Source of the DNA: Anaerocolumna jejuensis DSM 15929
GTDB lineage: Bacteria; Bacillota; Clostridia; Lachnospirales; Lachnospiraceae
Length of the DNA stretch: 64,000 bases
Direction: 5' to 3'
Assembly (NCBI RefSeq): GCF_900142215.1
Contig: NZ_FRAC01000022.1
Coordinates: forward strand, 62,001-126,000
Shown here: positions 52,089 through 60,191 of the stretch, piece after piece
How the letters are laid out: each line of letters opens with the position of its first letter
Numbering within the stretch: the first letter of the stretch is position 1
Translations under genes and position numbers: made by a program
The notes under the pieces: model-generated
Databases searched by the model: none
Told to the model about the DNA's origin: nothing
Seen by the model: only the letters and a program-made list of their open reading frames with translations

Positions 52089-52100
52089 GAGGTGCCCAGG

Positions 52101-52283
52101 ATGGCAGAGAAATTAAAAGTAACTTTAGTAAAGTCTACAATCGGTTCTATTCCGAAGCATAAGAAAACAGTGGAAGCATTAGGACTTAAGAAGCTCCACA
52201 AAACGGTAGAATTACCCGATAATGAATGTGTTAGAGGAATGGTTAATCACGTTAGACATTTAGTAAAGGTTGAAGAGATATAA
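52101..52283 (+). CDS. rpmD: 50S ribosomal protein L30
   Basis: A 60-residue protein: LKVTLVKSTIGSIPKHKKTV, EALGLKKLHKTVELPDNECV, GMVNHVRHLVKVEEI. AGGAGG is 8 bases before the ATG at 52101; an in-frame GTG at 52092 lies next to the Shine-Dalgarno and is rejected. Confidence 0.95.
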   Translation: MAEKLKVTLVKSTIGSIPKHKKTVEALGLKKLHKTVELPDNECVRGMVNHVRHLVKVEEI

Positions 52284-52311
52284 TTCCGAGAAAAGTAAGG
52301 AGGTGTACTAG

Positions 52312-52752
52312 ATGAATTTATCAGAATTGAGACCGGCTGAAGGCTCCAAGCAAAGTGGAAATTTCAGAAGAGGCCGTGGACATGGTTCAGGTAATGGTAA
52401 GACTGCAGGTAAAGGACATAAAGGCCAGAAGGCACGTTCCGGCGCACCCAGAGTAGGCTTCGAAGGTGGTCAGACACCTTTTATCAGAACCTTACCTAAG
52501 AGAGGTTTTACAAACAGAAATACAAAAGAAATCGTGGCAATCAATGTTGACAGACTGAATGTTTTTGAAGACGGTTCTGTAGTTACAATCGAATCTTTAA
52601 TGGAATACGGTATTGTAAGGAACCCAAGAGATGGTGTTAAGATCCTAGGAAATGGAGAACTTACTAAGAAGCTTGACGTTAAAGTATCTGCATTCAGCGA
52701 ATCCGCTGCAGAGAAAATAAAAGCTCTTGGTGGAAATGCTGAGGTGATTTAG
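52312..52752 (+). CDS. rplO: 50S ribosomal protein L15
   Basis: A 146-residue protein: MNLSELRPAEGSKQSGNFRR, GRGHGSGNGKTAGKGHKGQK, GGQTPFIRTLPKRGFTNRN, SAAEKIKALGGNAEVI. AAGGAGG upstream; secY starts 3 bp after its stop. Confidence 0.97.
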   Translation: MNLSELRPAEGSKQSGNFRRGRGHGSGNGKTAGKGHKGQKARSGAPRVGFEGGQTPFIRTLPKRGFTNRNTKEIVAINVDRLNVFEDGSVVTIESLMEYGIVRNPRDGVKILGNGELTKKLDVKVSAFSESAAEKIKALGGNAEVI

Positions 52753-52755
52753 GAG

Positions 52756-54084
52756 ATGTTTAAAACAATCCGAAATGCTTTTAAGATTAAAGATATAAGA
52801 AATAAGTTAGTGTTTACTTTTATCGCATTAATAATCGTAAGACTTGGCTGTCAGCTCCCTGTGCCTGAAATAAACAGGGAGTATTTCTCCCAATGGGTGA
52901 CAAGCCAGACTTCTTTAGGTTTCTTTGATACTTTAACTGGTGGTTCTTTTACTCGGATGTCAATACTTGCACTTAATATTACACCTTACATTACCGCATC
53001 CATCATAATGCAGCTCCTTACCATAGCGATTCCCAAGCTGGAAGAGCTGCAAAAAGACGGTGAAGACGGAAGAAAGAAAATTGCTGAATTTACACGTTAC
53101 CTGAATGTTGCTTTATCCCTGGTTGAGTCTACCGCTATGGCAATCGGATTTGGCAGGTCAGGCTTACTCATCGGCGGTATCACTTTCACAAATGTAGTGA
53201 TCGTAGTTGCTACCTTAACTGCAGGTTCCACTTTCTTAATGTGGTTAGGTGAAAGAATTACAGAAAAAGGCGTTGGAAATGGTATCTCAATAATCCTTTT
53301 AGTTAATATCGTTGCAAAGCTGCCAAGCGACTTTACAAATCTTTTCAGAACATTCGTAACTGGCGCTGCCAGTGTTATCAATGGTATTCTTGGTGCTATA
53401 GTAATCCTGTTAGTAACAATATTCGTAATTGCATTTGTAGTTTTATTGCAGAGCGCTCAGAGAAAAATTCCCGTTCAGTATGCAAAAAAGGTACAAGGCA
53501 GAAAAATGGTGGGTGGACAATCCTCCCATATTCCTTTAAAAGTAAATACCGCAGGTGTTATTCCGGTAATTTTCGCCGGTTCTATCATGCAGTTCCCTAT
53601 TGTTGTATCTTCCTTCTTTGGTGTACAGCCGGCAAGAACTCATTTATGGCCTAAGATATTATACTTATTAAATCAGAATAACTGGTGCGATTTTACAAGC
53701 TGGGGTGAGTTTAAGTATACCCTTGGCTTACTCATTTATATTGTTTTAATCATCTTCTTTGCTTATTTTTATACTTCAATTACATTCAATCCTCTTGAAG
53801 TATCCAATAACATGAAGAAACAGGGAGGCTTTGTACCCGGTATTCGTCCCGGAAAGCCTACAACAGAATACCTCACAAAAGTAGTGAATAACGTTATTTT
53901 AATCGGTGCTATCGGCTTGACCTTAGTATCTGTTGTTCCTGTTTTCTTTGCAGGAGCATTTAATGCACAGGTATCTTTTGGCGGTACATCCATTATCATT
54001 ATCGTTGGTGTAGTTCTGGAGACTATGAAGCAGATTGAGTCCCAGATGTTAGTACGTCATTACAAAGGATTCTTAAATGATTAA
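52756..54084 (+). CDS. secY: Preprotein translocase subunit SecY
   Basis: A 442-residue channel of the Sec translocon with ten membrane helices. N-terminal FKIKDIRNKLVFTFIALIIV, plug/TM2 region ALNITPYITASIIMQLLTIA, cytoplasmic loop with SAQRKIPVQYAKKVQGRKMV, QSSHIPLKVNTAGVIPVIFA, and the C-terminal NNMKKQGGFVPGIRPGKPT loop that contacts SecA. Translated right behind L15. A GC-rich hairpin follows before adk. Confidence 0.97.
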   Translation: MFKTIRNAFKIKDIRNKLVFTFIALIIVRLGCQLPVPEINREYFSQWVTSQTSLGFFDTLTGGSFTRMSILALNITPYITASIIMQLLTIAIPKLEELQKDGEDGRKKIAEFTRYLNVALSLVESTAMAIGFGRSGLLIGGITFTNVVIVVATLTAGSTFLMWLGERITEKGVGNGISIILLVNIVAKLPSDFTNLFRTFVTGAASVINGILGAIVILLVTIFVIAFVVLLQSAQRKIPVQYAKKVQGRKMVGGQSSHIPLKVNTAGVIPVIFAGSIMQFPIVVSSFFGVQPARTHLWPKILYLLNQNNWCDFTSWGEFKYTLGLLIYIVLIIFFAYFYTSITFNPLEVSNNMKKQGGFVPGIRPGKPTTEYLTKVVNNVILIGAIGLTLVSVVPVFFAGAFNAQVSFGGTSIIIIVGVVLETMKQIESQMLVRHYKGFLND

Positions 54085-54104
54085 TAAAATATAGAAAAAC
54101 TGCA

Positions 54105-54123
54105 GGCGGGGCACAGCCCCGCC
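54105..54123 (+). terminator. GC-rich hairpin between secY and adk
   Basis: GGCGGGGC, loop ACA, GCCCCGCC: a perfect 8-bp stem, far above local GC content. No long U-run follows, so it may be an attenuator, a pause or a processing site. Confidence 0.5.
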
Positions 54124-54156
54124 ATTTGCGGATTTCTCAAAGAAGGGAGTAACACA

Positions 54157-54798
54157 ATGAAAATCATTATGTTAGGCGCACCAGGCGCAGGCAAAGGGAC
54201 ACAGGCTAAAAGAATAGCAGAAAAGTTCGCAATCCCCCACATTTCAACAGGTGATATTTTTAGAGCTAATATCAAGAATGGTACCGAGTTAGGTAAAAAA
54301 GCAAAGGGCTATATGGATCAGGGCCTTTTAGTTCCGGATGAGCTTGTAGTTGACCTTGTAGTTGACAGAATAAAGCAGGATGACTGTGAAAAAGGCTATA
54401 TACTGGATGGTTTCCCCAGAACAATACCTCAGGCAGAAGCATTGGATGCCGCTCTTTCAGCAATTAGTGAGAAGGTTGATTATGCTGTTAATGTAGAGGT
54501 ACCCGACAGTGATATCGTAGATAGAATGTCAGGAAGAAGAGCCTGCCTGAACTGCGGCGCTACTTATCATATTGTAAATATCCCTACCAAGGTAGAAGGA
54601 ATCTGTGATGTATGCGGCAGTGAAATCGTATTGAGAGAAGACGATAAGCCTGAAACAGTGTTAAAGCGCCTTGAAGTATACCATAACCAGACTCAGCCTT
54701 TAATTGACTATTACAGCAAACAGGGAATCTTAAAAGAAGTGGACGGAAGAAAGACCATGTCCGATACTTTTGAAGATATCCTTAAAATATTAAACTAA
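54157..54798 (+). CDS. adk: Adenylate kinase, zinc-lid type
   Basis: A 213-residue enzyme converting ATP and AMP to two ADP. P-loop MLGAPGAGKGTQAKRIA, AMP-binding HISTGDIFRANI and DGFPRTIPQAEAL, and a lid with four zinc cysteines (ACLNCGATYH...GICDVCGSE), usual in Gram-positive long-form enzymes. AAGGGAG about 9 bases upstream. Confidence 0.97.
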   Translation: MKIIMLGAPGAGKGTQAKRIAEKFAIPHISTGDIFRANIKNGTELGKKAKGYMDQGLLVPDELVVDLVVDRIKQDDCEKGYILDGFPRTIPQAEALDAALSAISEKVDYAVNVEVPDSDIVDRMSGRRACLNCGATYHIVNIPTKVEGICDVCGSEIVLREDDKPETVLKRLEVYHNQTQPLIDYYSKQGILKEVDGRKTMSDTFEDILKILN

Positions 54799-54825
54799 TT
54801 AAGAGCGCAGATGCAGGGAGAATTT

Positions 54826-55575
54826 ATGTCAGTAACAATTAAATCAGAGAGAGAAATAGAATTCATGCGTGAAGCCGGTAAGATATTATCTGCCGTACAC
54901 GAGGAATTAAAAAGGATTATAATGCCGGGGATAACTACCCTGGATATTGACAAAAAGGCACGTGAATTAATCAAAGGCTATGATTGTATTCCATCCTTTC
55001 TTAATTATAACGGCTATCCTGCATCTGTCTGTGTTTCCGTAAATGATCAGGTGGTTCATGGAATCCCCTCCAAGGGAAGAATATTACGAGATGGAGATAT
55101 TGTAAGCTTGGATGCAGGTGTGATATATAAAGGATATCATTCAGATGCGGCAAGAACCTGGGCAGTGGGGGAAATTACGGAAGAGGCAGATAAACTTATA
55201 CAGGTTACAAAGCAAAGTTTTTTTGAGGGTATTAAATATGCAAAAACTGGCAATCATCTAAATGATATATCCTCTGCTATCCAAAACTATGTGGAATCCT
55301 TCGGATTCTCCATTGTAAGGGATTTGGTAGGCCATGGTATCGGAACAAAGCTACATGAAGACCCTCAGATTCCAAACTTCGCACAAAAAAGAAGAGGAAT
55401 AAGATTAGAGGCGGGCATGACTTTAGCGATTGAACCTATGGTAAATGCCGGACGTCCTGAAGTTTATTGGGAAGATGATGACTGGACAGTTGTAACGGAG
55501 GACAGAACCCTGTCTGCCCACTATGAGAACACCATCTTGATTACAGATGGTGAGCCGGAAATCTTATCCTTATAA
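54826..55575 (+). CDS. map: Methionine aminopeptidase, type I
   Basis: A 249-residue metalloprotease removing the initiator Met. Metal ligands appear in DIVSLDAGVIYKGYHSDAAR (two Asp), VGHGIGTKLHEDPQIPNF (His), MTLAIEPMVNAG (Glu) and SAHYENTILIT (Glu). GGAG is 5 bases before the ATG at 54826 (MSVTIKSERE); the ATG 15 bases earlier has no ribosome binding site. Confidence 0.96.
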   Translation: MSVTIKSEREIEFMREAGKILSAVHEELKRIIMPGITTLDIDKKARELIKGYDCIPSFLNYNGYPASVCVSVNDQVVHGIPSKGRILRDGDIVSLDAGVIYKGYHSDAARTWAVGEITEEADKLIQVTKQSFFEGIKYAKTGNHLNDISSAIQNYVESFGFSIVRDLVGHGIGTKLHEDPQIPNFAQKRRGIRLEAGMTLAIEPMVNAGRPEVYWEDDDWTVVTEDRTLSAHYENTILITDGEPEILSL

Positions 55576-55603
55576 AATACAGTTAAAGGCGGAACAGTCG
55601 AAC

Positions 55604-55874
55604 GTGGAGTATTTGATAGGCCAGGGCATAGTAGCAGCTGCTAAAATGCTATGTCATATACAGAGTAGAACCTGAATATGTATATTTAGTGGATGGCTCT
55701 GCACGAACACGAAACAACCCTAAGAAAAAAAACAAAAAGCATATTAAACCAATAGAAGGGGCGGAAAATCTCCTTCCCTGGATGAATGATAATAACATAT
55801 TAACACGAAATGAAGATATCAAGCGAGCAATAAAAACTTACAGTAGGATAATGAAAGGGGAACTTCCCCTATAG
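55604..55874 (+). pseudogene. Frameshifted KOW-domain RNA-binding protein (L14e-like)
   Basis: Clostridia normally carry a KOW-domain gene of about 95 codons between map and infA. Here the 5' part reads VEYLIGQGIVAAAKM from GTG 55604. The 3' part reads KCYVIYRVEPEYVYLVDGSA, then RTRNNPKKKNKKHIKPI and on to a stop at 55874, but in another frame. Compared with the family pattern I remember (about 11 residues between GQ and KCYVI), the junction near 55633-55652 is about 14 nt too short. This removes the conserved Ala-Gly-Arg-Asp turn and shifts the frame. In the first frame translation stops at 55673-55675. Either a real loss of function or a sequencing error. Confidence 0.6.
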
Positions 55875-55909
55875 TCTGTTGTATTTCTTCAAATTATGGA
55901 GGTGACTTA

Positions 55910-56128
55910 ATGTCAAAATCTGATGTAGTTGAAATCGAAGGAACCGTTGTTGAAAAACTGCCAAATGCCATGTTTCAGGTTGAACTGGAAAATGGACACA
56001 AAGTTTTAGCACATATCAGCGGAAAACTACGCATGAATTTTATTAAAATCGTACCTGGTGATAAAGTAACATTAGAACTATCCCCTTATGATTTGACCAA
56101 GGGAAGAATTATTTGGAGAGATAAATAA
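55910..56128 (+). CDS. infA: Translation initiation factor IF-1
   Basis: A 72-residue OB-fold factor that blocks the A site during initiation: MSKSDVVEIEGTVVEKLPNA, MFQVELENGHKVLAHISGKL, RMNFIKIVPGDKVTLELSPY, DLTKGRIIWR. GGAGG 8 to 9 bases upstream. Confidence 0.98.
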   Translation: MSKSDVVEIEGTVVEKLPNAMFQVELENGHKVLAHISGKLRMNFIKIVPGDKVTLELSPYDLTKGRIIWRDK

Positions 56129-56144
56129 AAATGCTAATTTTTAC

Positions 56145-56173
56145 TTGATTTTCTATCTATCAGATGTTATAAT
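56145..56173 (+). promoter_or_regulatory. Internal promoter before rpmJ
   Basis: TTGATT (56145-56150), 17-bp spacer, perfect TATAAT (56168-56173), starting 17 bp after the infA stop and 36 bp before rpmJ. Confidence 0.75.
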
Positions 56174-56208
56174 GATAGACGGACTTTTTTTGAAAGGAGT
56201 GAATTACT

Positions 56209-56322
56209 GTGAAAGTAAGGTCATCAGTAAAACCCATCTGCGAAAAGTGTAAGATTATTAAAAGAAAGGGAAGTGTCAGAGTAATCTGCGAAAATCCCAG
56301 ACACAAACAAAGACAAGGCTAA
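56209..56322 (+). CDS. rpmJ: 50S ribosomal protein L36
   Basis: A 37-residue zinc-binding protein reading KVRSSVKPICEKCKIIKRKG then SVRVICENPRHKQRQG. CxxC plus C and H make the zinc site. GTG start at 56209 with GAAAGGAG 9 bases upstream. It has its own promoter directly in front. Confidence 0.97.
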   Translation: MKVRSSVKPICEKCKIIKRKGSVRVICENPRHKQRQG

Positions 56323-56780
56323 TAGTCAGTTAAGGCTATCCTGTCGGAAGCTTAACTGTTTAATATAGTACGTTTGATCTTTAAACGGTATAAATAGTTC
56401 TTGCTTTCTGTGTTACAATCTGCATTTTTGCAATTGTGATATTGTGGGTAAATCAATTGGTTTATTTTGAAATCTATGGGGTTTCAGCGGATTAACCCCA
56501 GGGGTTAATCTGCCACAATTTAAAGCGGCTGCGCAATGAAACACCTGGAAGAGTTGTTCATTGCGGGGAATCATTATTTCATATTAAAATGTTTTAAAAC
56601 AAGTATCTTAAGGGTATTACCAGCAGGAAGAACCATTTCCGGTACTATCCGTGGCAGCAGGAAGAGGTATGCATTTCACCATATAACAAAGCCAGTACCT
56701 GTGGTACCGTCAGCTGTTATATGATACTTTCTTTTTTCTCCCAGAAAAACCTTAAAAATTAACGGAGGTGTAATACGCAC
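56323..56780 (+). other. Long leader between rpmJ and rpsM
   Basis: A 458-bp gap inside the alpha operon with no convincing gene; a 62-codon frame at 56536-56724 lacks a ribosome binding site. It holds a perfect 10-bp hairpin GATTAACCCC-A-GGGGTTAATC (near 56490-56511) and a terminator-like hairpin at 56680-56737. This suggests an attenuated leader for rpsM. Confidence 0.5.
56680..56737 (+). terminator. Terminator-like hairpin upstream of rpsM
   Basis: CATATAACA (56680-56688) pairs with TGTTATATG (56715-56723), with inner GTACC-TGT-GGTAC, followed by ATACTTTCTTTTTTC. It lies 44 bp before rpsM, where it would act as an attenuator. Confidence 0.55.
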
Positions 56781-57149
56781 ATGGCTCGTATCAATGGTGT
56801 AGATTTACCAAGAGAGAAACGTGTTGAAATCGGTCTTACTTATGTATATGGTATCGGCAGAGTAAGTTCTAACCGTATTTTAAAAGAAGCAAATGTTAAT
56901 CCTGACACACGCGTTAGAGATTTAACAGACGAAGAAGTTGCCAGAATTCGTGATATTATTGATGCAACTCAGATGGTTGAAGGTGACTTACGTAGAGAAG
57001 TAGCTCTTAACATCAAGAGACTTCAGGAAATTGGCTGCTACAGAGGAATCCGTCATAGAAAAGGCCTTCCCGTTCGTGGACAGAAAACTAAGACCAACGC
57101 AAGAACCAGAAAAGGTCCTAAGCGTACAGTTGCTAATAAGAAGAAATAA
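56781..57149 (+). CDS. rpsM: 30S ribosomal protein S13
   Basis: A 122-residue head protein contacting the P-site tRNA: MARINGVDLPREKRVEIGLT, YVYGIGRVSSNRILKEANV, IGCYRGIRHRKGLPVRGQKT and the basic tail NARTRKGPKRTVANKKK. CGGAGG upstream. The 155 bp after it contain small hairpins (for example CGTGAC-TGAAC-GGTCACG) before rpsK. Confidence 0.97.
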   Translation: MARINGVDLPREKRVEIGLTYVYGIGRVSSNRILKEANVNPDTRVRDLTDEEVARIRDIIDATQMVEGDLRREVALNIKRLQEIGCYRGIRHRKGLPVRGQKTKTNARTRKGPKRTVANKKK

Positions 57150-57304
57150 TTAAGTTACGGTTATTCCGGGAAATTCGTAGAATTTTGAGTTAACCGGTGC
57201 CGGGCAATGCAGTATCAGGCATTGTCTGTGTATAACGGCTTATAACGCCGTGACTGAACGGTCACGAAATAAGGTAATTAAAATCCAATAGGAGGGTTTG
57301 TTAA

Positions 57305-57700
57305 ATGGCTAAGAAAATAGCAAAAAAAGTGACTAAGAAACGTGTTAAGAAAAACGTTGATCGTGGACAGGCACATATCCAGTCATCTTTTAACAATACA
57401 ATTGTTACTCTGACAGATGCAGAAGGCAACGCTCTTTCATGGGCCAGCGCCGGCGGCTTAGGCTTTAGAGGTTCCAGAAAGTCAACTCCTTATGCGGCAC
57501 AGATGGCAGCAGAAACAGCAGCGAAAGCAGCTTTAGTTCATGGTTTAAAATCTGTTGATGTTATGGTTAAGGGTCCCGGATCAGGAAGAGAAGCAGCAAT
57601 CCGCGCACTTCAGGCTTGCGGCATTGAAGTAACAAGTATCAAGGATGTCACACCGGTTCCTCATAACGGATGTAGACCACCTAAACGCAGAAGAGTCTAA
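57305..57700 (+). CDS. rpsK: 30S ribosomal protein S11
   Basis: A 131-residue platform protein: KKNVDRGQAHIQSSFNNTIV, GNALSWASAGGLGFRGSRKS, MVKGPGSGREAAIRALQACG, DVTPVPHNGCRPPKRRRV. AGGAGG about 8 bases upstream. Confidence 0.97.
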   Translation: MAKKIAKKVTKKRVKKNVDRGQAHIQSSFNNTIVTLTDAEGNALSWASAGGLGFRGSRKSTPYAAQMAAETAAKAALVHGLKSVDVMVKGPGSGREAAIRALQACGIEVTSIKDVTPVPHNGCRPPKRRRV

Positions 57701-57716
57701 TAGGAGGTAAGTAACA

Positions 57717-58313
57717 ATGGCAAGAGACATGGGTCCTGTATTAAAGAAATGTAGAACACTTGGACTGGAACCGGCTTATTTAGGAATTGATAAGAAGTCC
57801 AACAGAACTTCTTCCAGAGCTGGTAAAAAAGTAAGTGAATATGGCACACAATTAAGAGAAAAACAGAAGGCTAAGTTTATCTATGGCGTTCTGGAGAAAC
57901 CTTTCAGAAATAATTTTGATAAAGCAAAGAAAATGAAAATCGGTACAACCGGTGAAAATCTTATGATTCTTCTGGAACTCAGACTGGATAACGTAGTTTT
58001 CCGTTTAGGCTTCGGCAGAACCAGAAGTGAAGCAAGACAGATTGTTGATCACAAGCATATTTTAGTAAATGGCAAGAGCATCAACATTCCTTCCTACACA
58101 GTAAAAGCTGGAGACGTTATTGAAATCAAAGAAAAATTCAAGAGCGCACAGAGATATAAAGATGTATTAGAAGTAACAGCTGGAAGAACTGTTCCGGCTT
58201 GGCTTGAAGTTGATCATGAAGCTTTAAAAGGTACAGTGAAAGAGCTTCCTTCAAGAGATCAAATTGATGTTCCGGTAAATGAAGTGCTTATCGTCGAGTT
58301 GTATTCTAAGTAA
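57717..58313 (+). CDS. rpsD: 30S ribosomal protein S4
   Basis: A 198-residue assembly initiator. MARDMGPVLKKCRTLGLEPA opens it; EKQKAKFIYGVLEKPFRNNF and the S4 RNA-binding domain LRLDNVVFRLGFGRTRSEAR with IVDHKHILVNGKSINIPSYT follow. Only one Cys is present in the N-terminal part, so this is a zinc-free form. AGGAGG upstream; no gap to the alpha subunit gene beyond a 41-bp spacer. Confidence 0.97.
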   Translation: MARDMGPVLKKCRTLGLEPAYLGIDKKSNRTSSRAGKKVSEYGTQLREKQKAKFIYGVLEKPFRNNFDKAKKMKIGTTGENLMILLELRLDNVVFRLGFGRTRSEARQIVDHKHILVNGKSINIPSYTVKAGDVIEIKEKFKSAQRYKDVLEVTAGRTVPAWLEVDHEALKGTVKELPSRDQIDVPVNEVLIVELYSK

Positions 58314-58354
58314 TCATTAATCGTATCATAATAACCCATAAGGAGGGTCCTATT

Positions 58355-59314
58355 GTGTTTGATTTTGAGAAACCAAAAATTGAAATTGCAGAAATCTCTG
58401 AAGATAAAAAATTTGGACGTTTTGTAGTAGAACCTTTGGAACGAGGATACGGTACAACCTTGGGCAATTCTTTACGCAGAATTATGCTTTCATCCTTACC
58501 CGGAGCTGCAGTCAGCCAAGTTAAGATTGAGGGTGTGGTTCATGAATTCAGCGCAATTCCCGGAGTAAAGGAAGACGTAACTGAAATTATAATGAACTTA
58601 AAGAGCCTTGCAATCAAAAATACCAGTGAGACAAATGAGCCGAAAACGGCTTACATTGAATTCGAAGGAGAAGGTGTGGTAACAGCAGGAGATATTCAGG
58701 CTGATCCCGACATTGAAGTATTAAATCCTGAACTGGTGCTTGCAACTCTGAATGGTGGAAGTGACAGCAAACTGTATATGGAAATCACCATAACAAAAGG
58801 CAGAGGTTATATCAGTGCAGATAAGAACAAGAATGATGATCTGCCCATTGGTGTAATACCTATTGACTCCATTTACACTCCTGTTGAGCGTGTTAACCTA
58901 AGCGTTGAGAATACTCGTGTTGGGCAGATTACTGACTTTGATAAACTTACACTTGATGTATTTACCAATGGAACTTTAGCTCCCGATGAAGCTGTCAGCC
59001 TTGCTGCAAAGGTTCTGAGCGAGCACTTGAATTCCTTTATCGATTTATCTGAAAATGCCAAGACAGCAGAAATCATGGTGGAAAAAGAAGATAATGAGAA
59101 GGAAAAAGTTCTGGAAATGAATATCGACGAACTGGAGTTATCCGTTCGCTCTTATAATTGTCTTAAGAGAGCCGGAATTAATACGGTAGAAGAATTAACG
59201 AACAAAACTTCTGAAGATATGATGAAGGTAAGAAATCTTGGCCGTAAGTCATTAGAGGAAGTACTTGCAAAACTGAAAGAGCTTGGCTTATCACTTAATG
59301 TAAGCGATGACTAA
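58355..59314 (+). CDS. rpoA: RNA polymerase alpha subunit
   Basis: A 319-residue subunit. The N-terminal dimerisation and assembly domain contains FGRFVVEPLERGYGTTLGNS and LRRIMLSSLPGAAVSQVKIE. The C-terminal domain that contacts UP elements and activators has ELELSVRSYNCLKRAGINTV and KVRNLGRKSLEEVLAKLKEL. GTG start at 58355 after AAGGAGGG. Confidence 0.98.
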   Translation: MFDFEKPKIEIAEISEDKKFGRFVVEPLERGYGTTLGNSLRRIMLSSLPGAAVSQVKIEGVVHEFSAIPGVKEDVTEIIMNLKSLAIKNTSETNEPKTAYIEFEGEGVVTAGDIQADPDIEVLNPELVLATLNGGSDSKLYMEITITKGRGYISADKNKNDDLPIGVIPIDSIYTPVERVNLSVENTRVGQITDFDKLTLDVFTNGTLAPDEAVSLAAKVLSEHLNSFIDLSENAKTAEIMVEKEDNEKEKVLEMNIDELELSVRSYNCLKRAGINTVEELTNKTSEDMMKVRNLGRKSLEEVLAKLKELGLSLNVSDD

Positions 59315-59340
59315 ATTCAGAAGTTAAAGGAGGGAAAGAA

Positions 59341-59877
59341 ATGGCAGCCTATAGAAAACTTGGAAGAACATCCAGTCAGAGAAAAGCGTTACTGAGAAAT
59401 CAGGTAACCAGCTTGTTATATCATGGCAAGATCAGGACAACTGAAGCCAAAGCAAAAGAAATCCGTAAAATAGCTGAAAGCATGATTGCTTTAGCTGTGA
59501 AGGAAAAAGATAATTTCGAAACAGTTACAGTAAAGGCAAAAGTTGCTCGTAAAGATAAAGAAGGCAAGACCGTTAAAGAAGTTGTAAACGGAAAGAAAGT
59601 TACTGTTTACGATGAAGTTGAAAAAACTGTCACAAAGGACAGTGCATCCCGTCTTCATGCAAGAAGACAGATGTTAAAGCAGCTTTATACTGTAAAGGAA
59701 GTTCCTACAGAAGCAGCCGGAAGAAAGAGAAACACAAAGACTGTTGATGTAACAGATAAACTTTTCGAAGAAATTGCTCCGAAGTATGTAAGCCGTAATG
59801 GTGGCTATACAAGAATCGTAAAGATTGGCCAGCGTAAAGGTGATGCTGCAATGGAAGTACTCATTGAATTAGTTTAA
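59341..59877 (+). CDS. rplQ: 50S ribosomal protein L17 with a long internal insert
   Basis: A 178-residue protein against roughly 115-130 in most bacteria. The standard start (YRKLGRTSSQRKALLRNQVT, SLLYHGKIRTTEAKAKEIRK) and end (KYVSRNGGYTRIVKIGQRKG, DAAMEVLIELV) are intact. Between them about 55 charged residues are added (VARKDKEGKTVKEVVNGKKV, DEVEKTVTKDSASRLHARRQ). I believe such an insert is common in related Lachnospiraceae. AAAGGAGG upstream. Last gene of the alpha operon. Confidence 0.95.
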   Translation: MAAYRKLGRTSSQRKALLRNQVTSLLYHGKIRTTEAKAKEIRKIAESMIALAVKEKDNFETVTVKAKVARKDKEGKTVKEVVNGKKVTVYDEVEKTVTKDSASRLHARRQMLKQLYTVKEVPTEAAGRKRNTKTVDVTDKLFEEIAPKYVSRNGGYTRIVKIGQRKGDAAMEVLIELV

Positions 59878-59897
59878 TTAAAGATTATAATAAATTT

Positions 59898-59940
59898 GGC
59901 AGAAGAACTTATATTGTAAAGTTGCTTCTGCCTTTTTATT
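59898..59940 (+). terminator. Terminator of the alpha operon
   Basis: GGCAGAAGAACTT... pairs with ...AAGTTGCTTCTGCC and runs into TTTTTATT, about 20 bp after the rplQ stop. Confidence 0.78.
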
Positions 59941-59966
59941 GTGTTCTGCATTGTATAGCTTTATCT

Positions 59967-60158
59967 GGGGGCTGTTGCAAAATGAAGCTCTGTAGAGAAT
60001 AACTTGCCTCACATACCGGTTGACCGACATCTGGAATGATTTGTATGCTAAAATCGTACATAATATGTTCGCGTATAGCATAAAAATCATATCATCTGTC
60101 GGTCAATAGTGCATTATGGCAAGTTATACTCCGCAAAGCTTCTTTTTGTAACAGCCCC
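59967..60158. repeat. About 190-bp fold-back element with GGGGCTGTTGCAAAA ends
   Basis: The left end GGGGCTGTTGCAAAATGAAGCT and the reverse complement of the right end, GGGGCTGTTACAAAAAGAAGCT, match closely. Pairing continues inward through ATAACTTGCC, TTGACCGACA, ATGATTT-TATGCTA, so both arms of about 90 bases are largely complementary. The ends resemble, from memory, IS6/IS26-type inverted repeats (GGNNCTGTTGCAAA). No target duplication was found. Confidence 0.75.
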
Positions 60159-60191
60159 TATAAGGCGTATTGAGAAATCTATGAAAGTATG

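Larger units (their letters stand above)
59878..60191. other. Convergent intergenic region between rplQ and lepB
   Basis: Filled mainly by the fold-back element 59967-60158. A small hairpin right after rplQ, GGCAGAAG (about 59898-59905) with CTTCTGCC (about 59926-59933) followed by TTTTTATT, is the likely terminator of the alpha operon. Confidence 0.6.

Noticed and set aside
56536..56724. 62-codon frame between rpmJ and rpsM
   Set aside because: No ribosome binding site, ends within the terminator-like hairpin; better explained as leader RNA.
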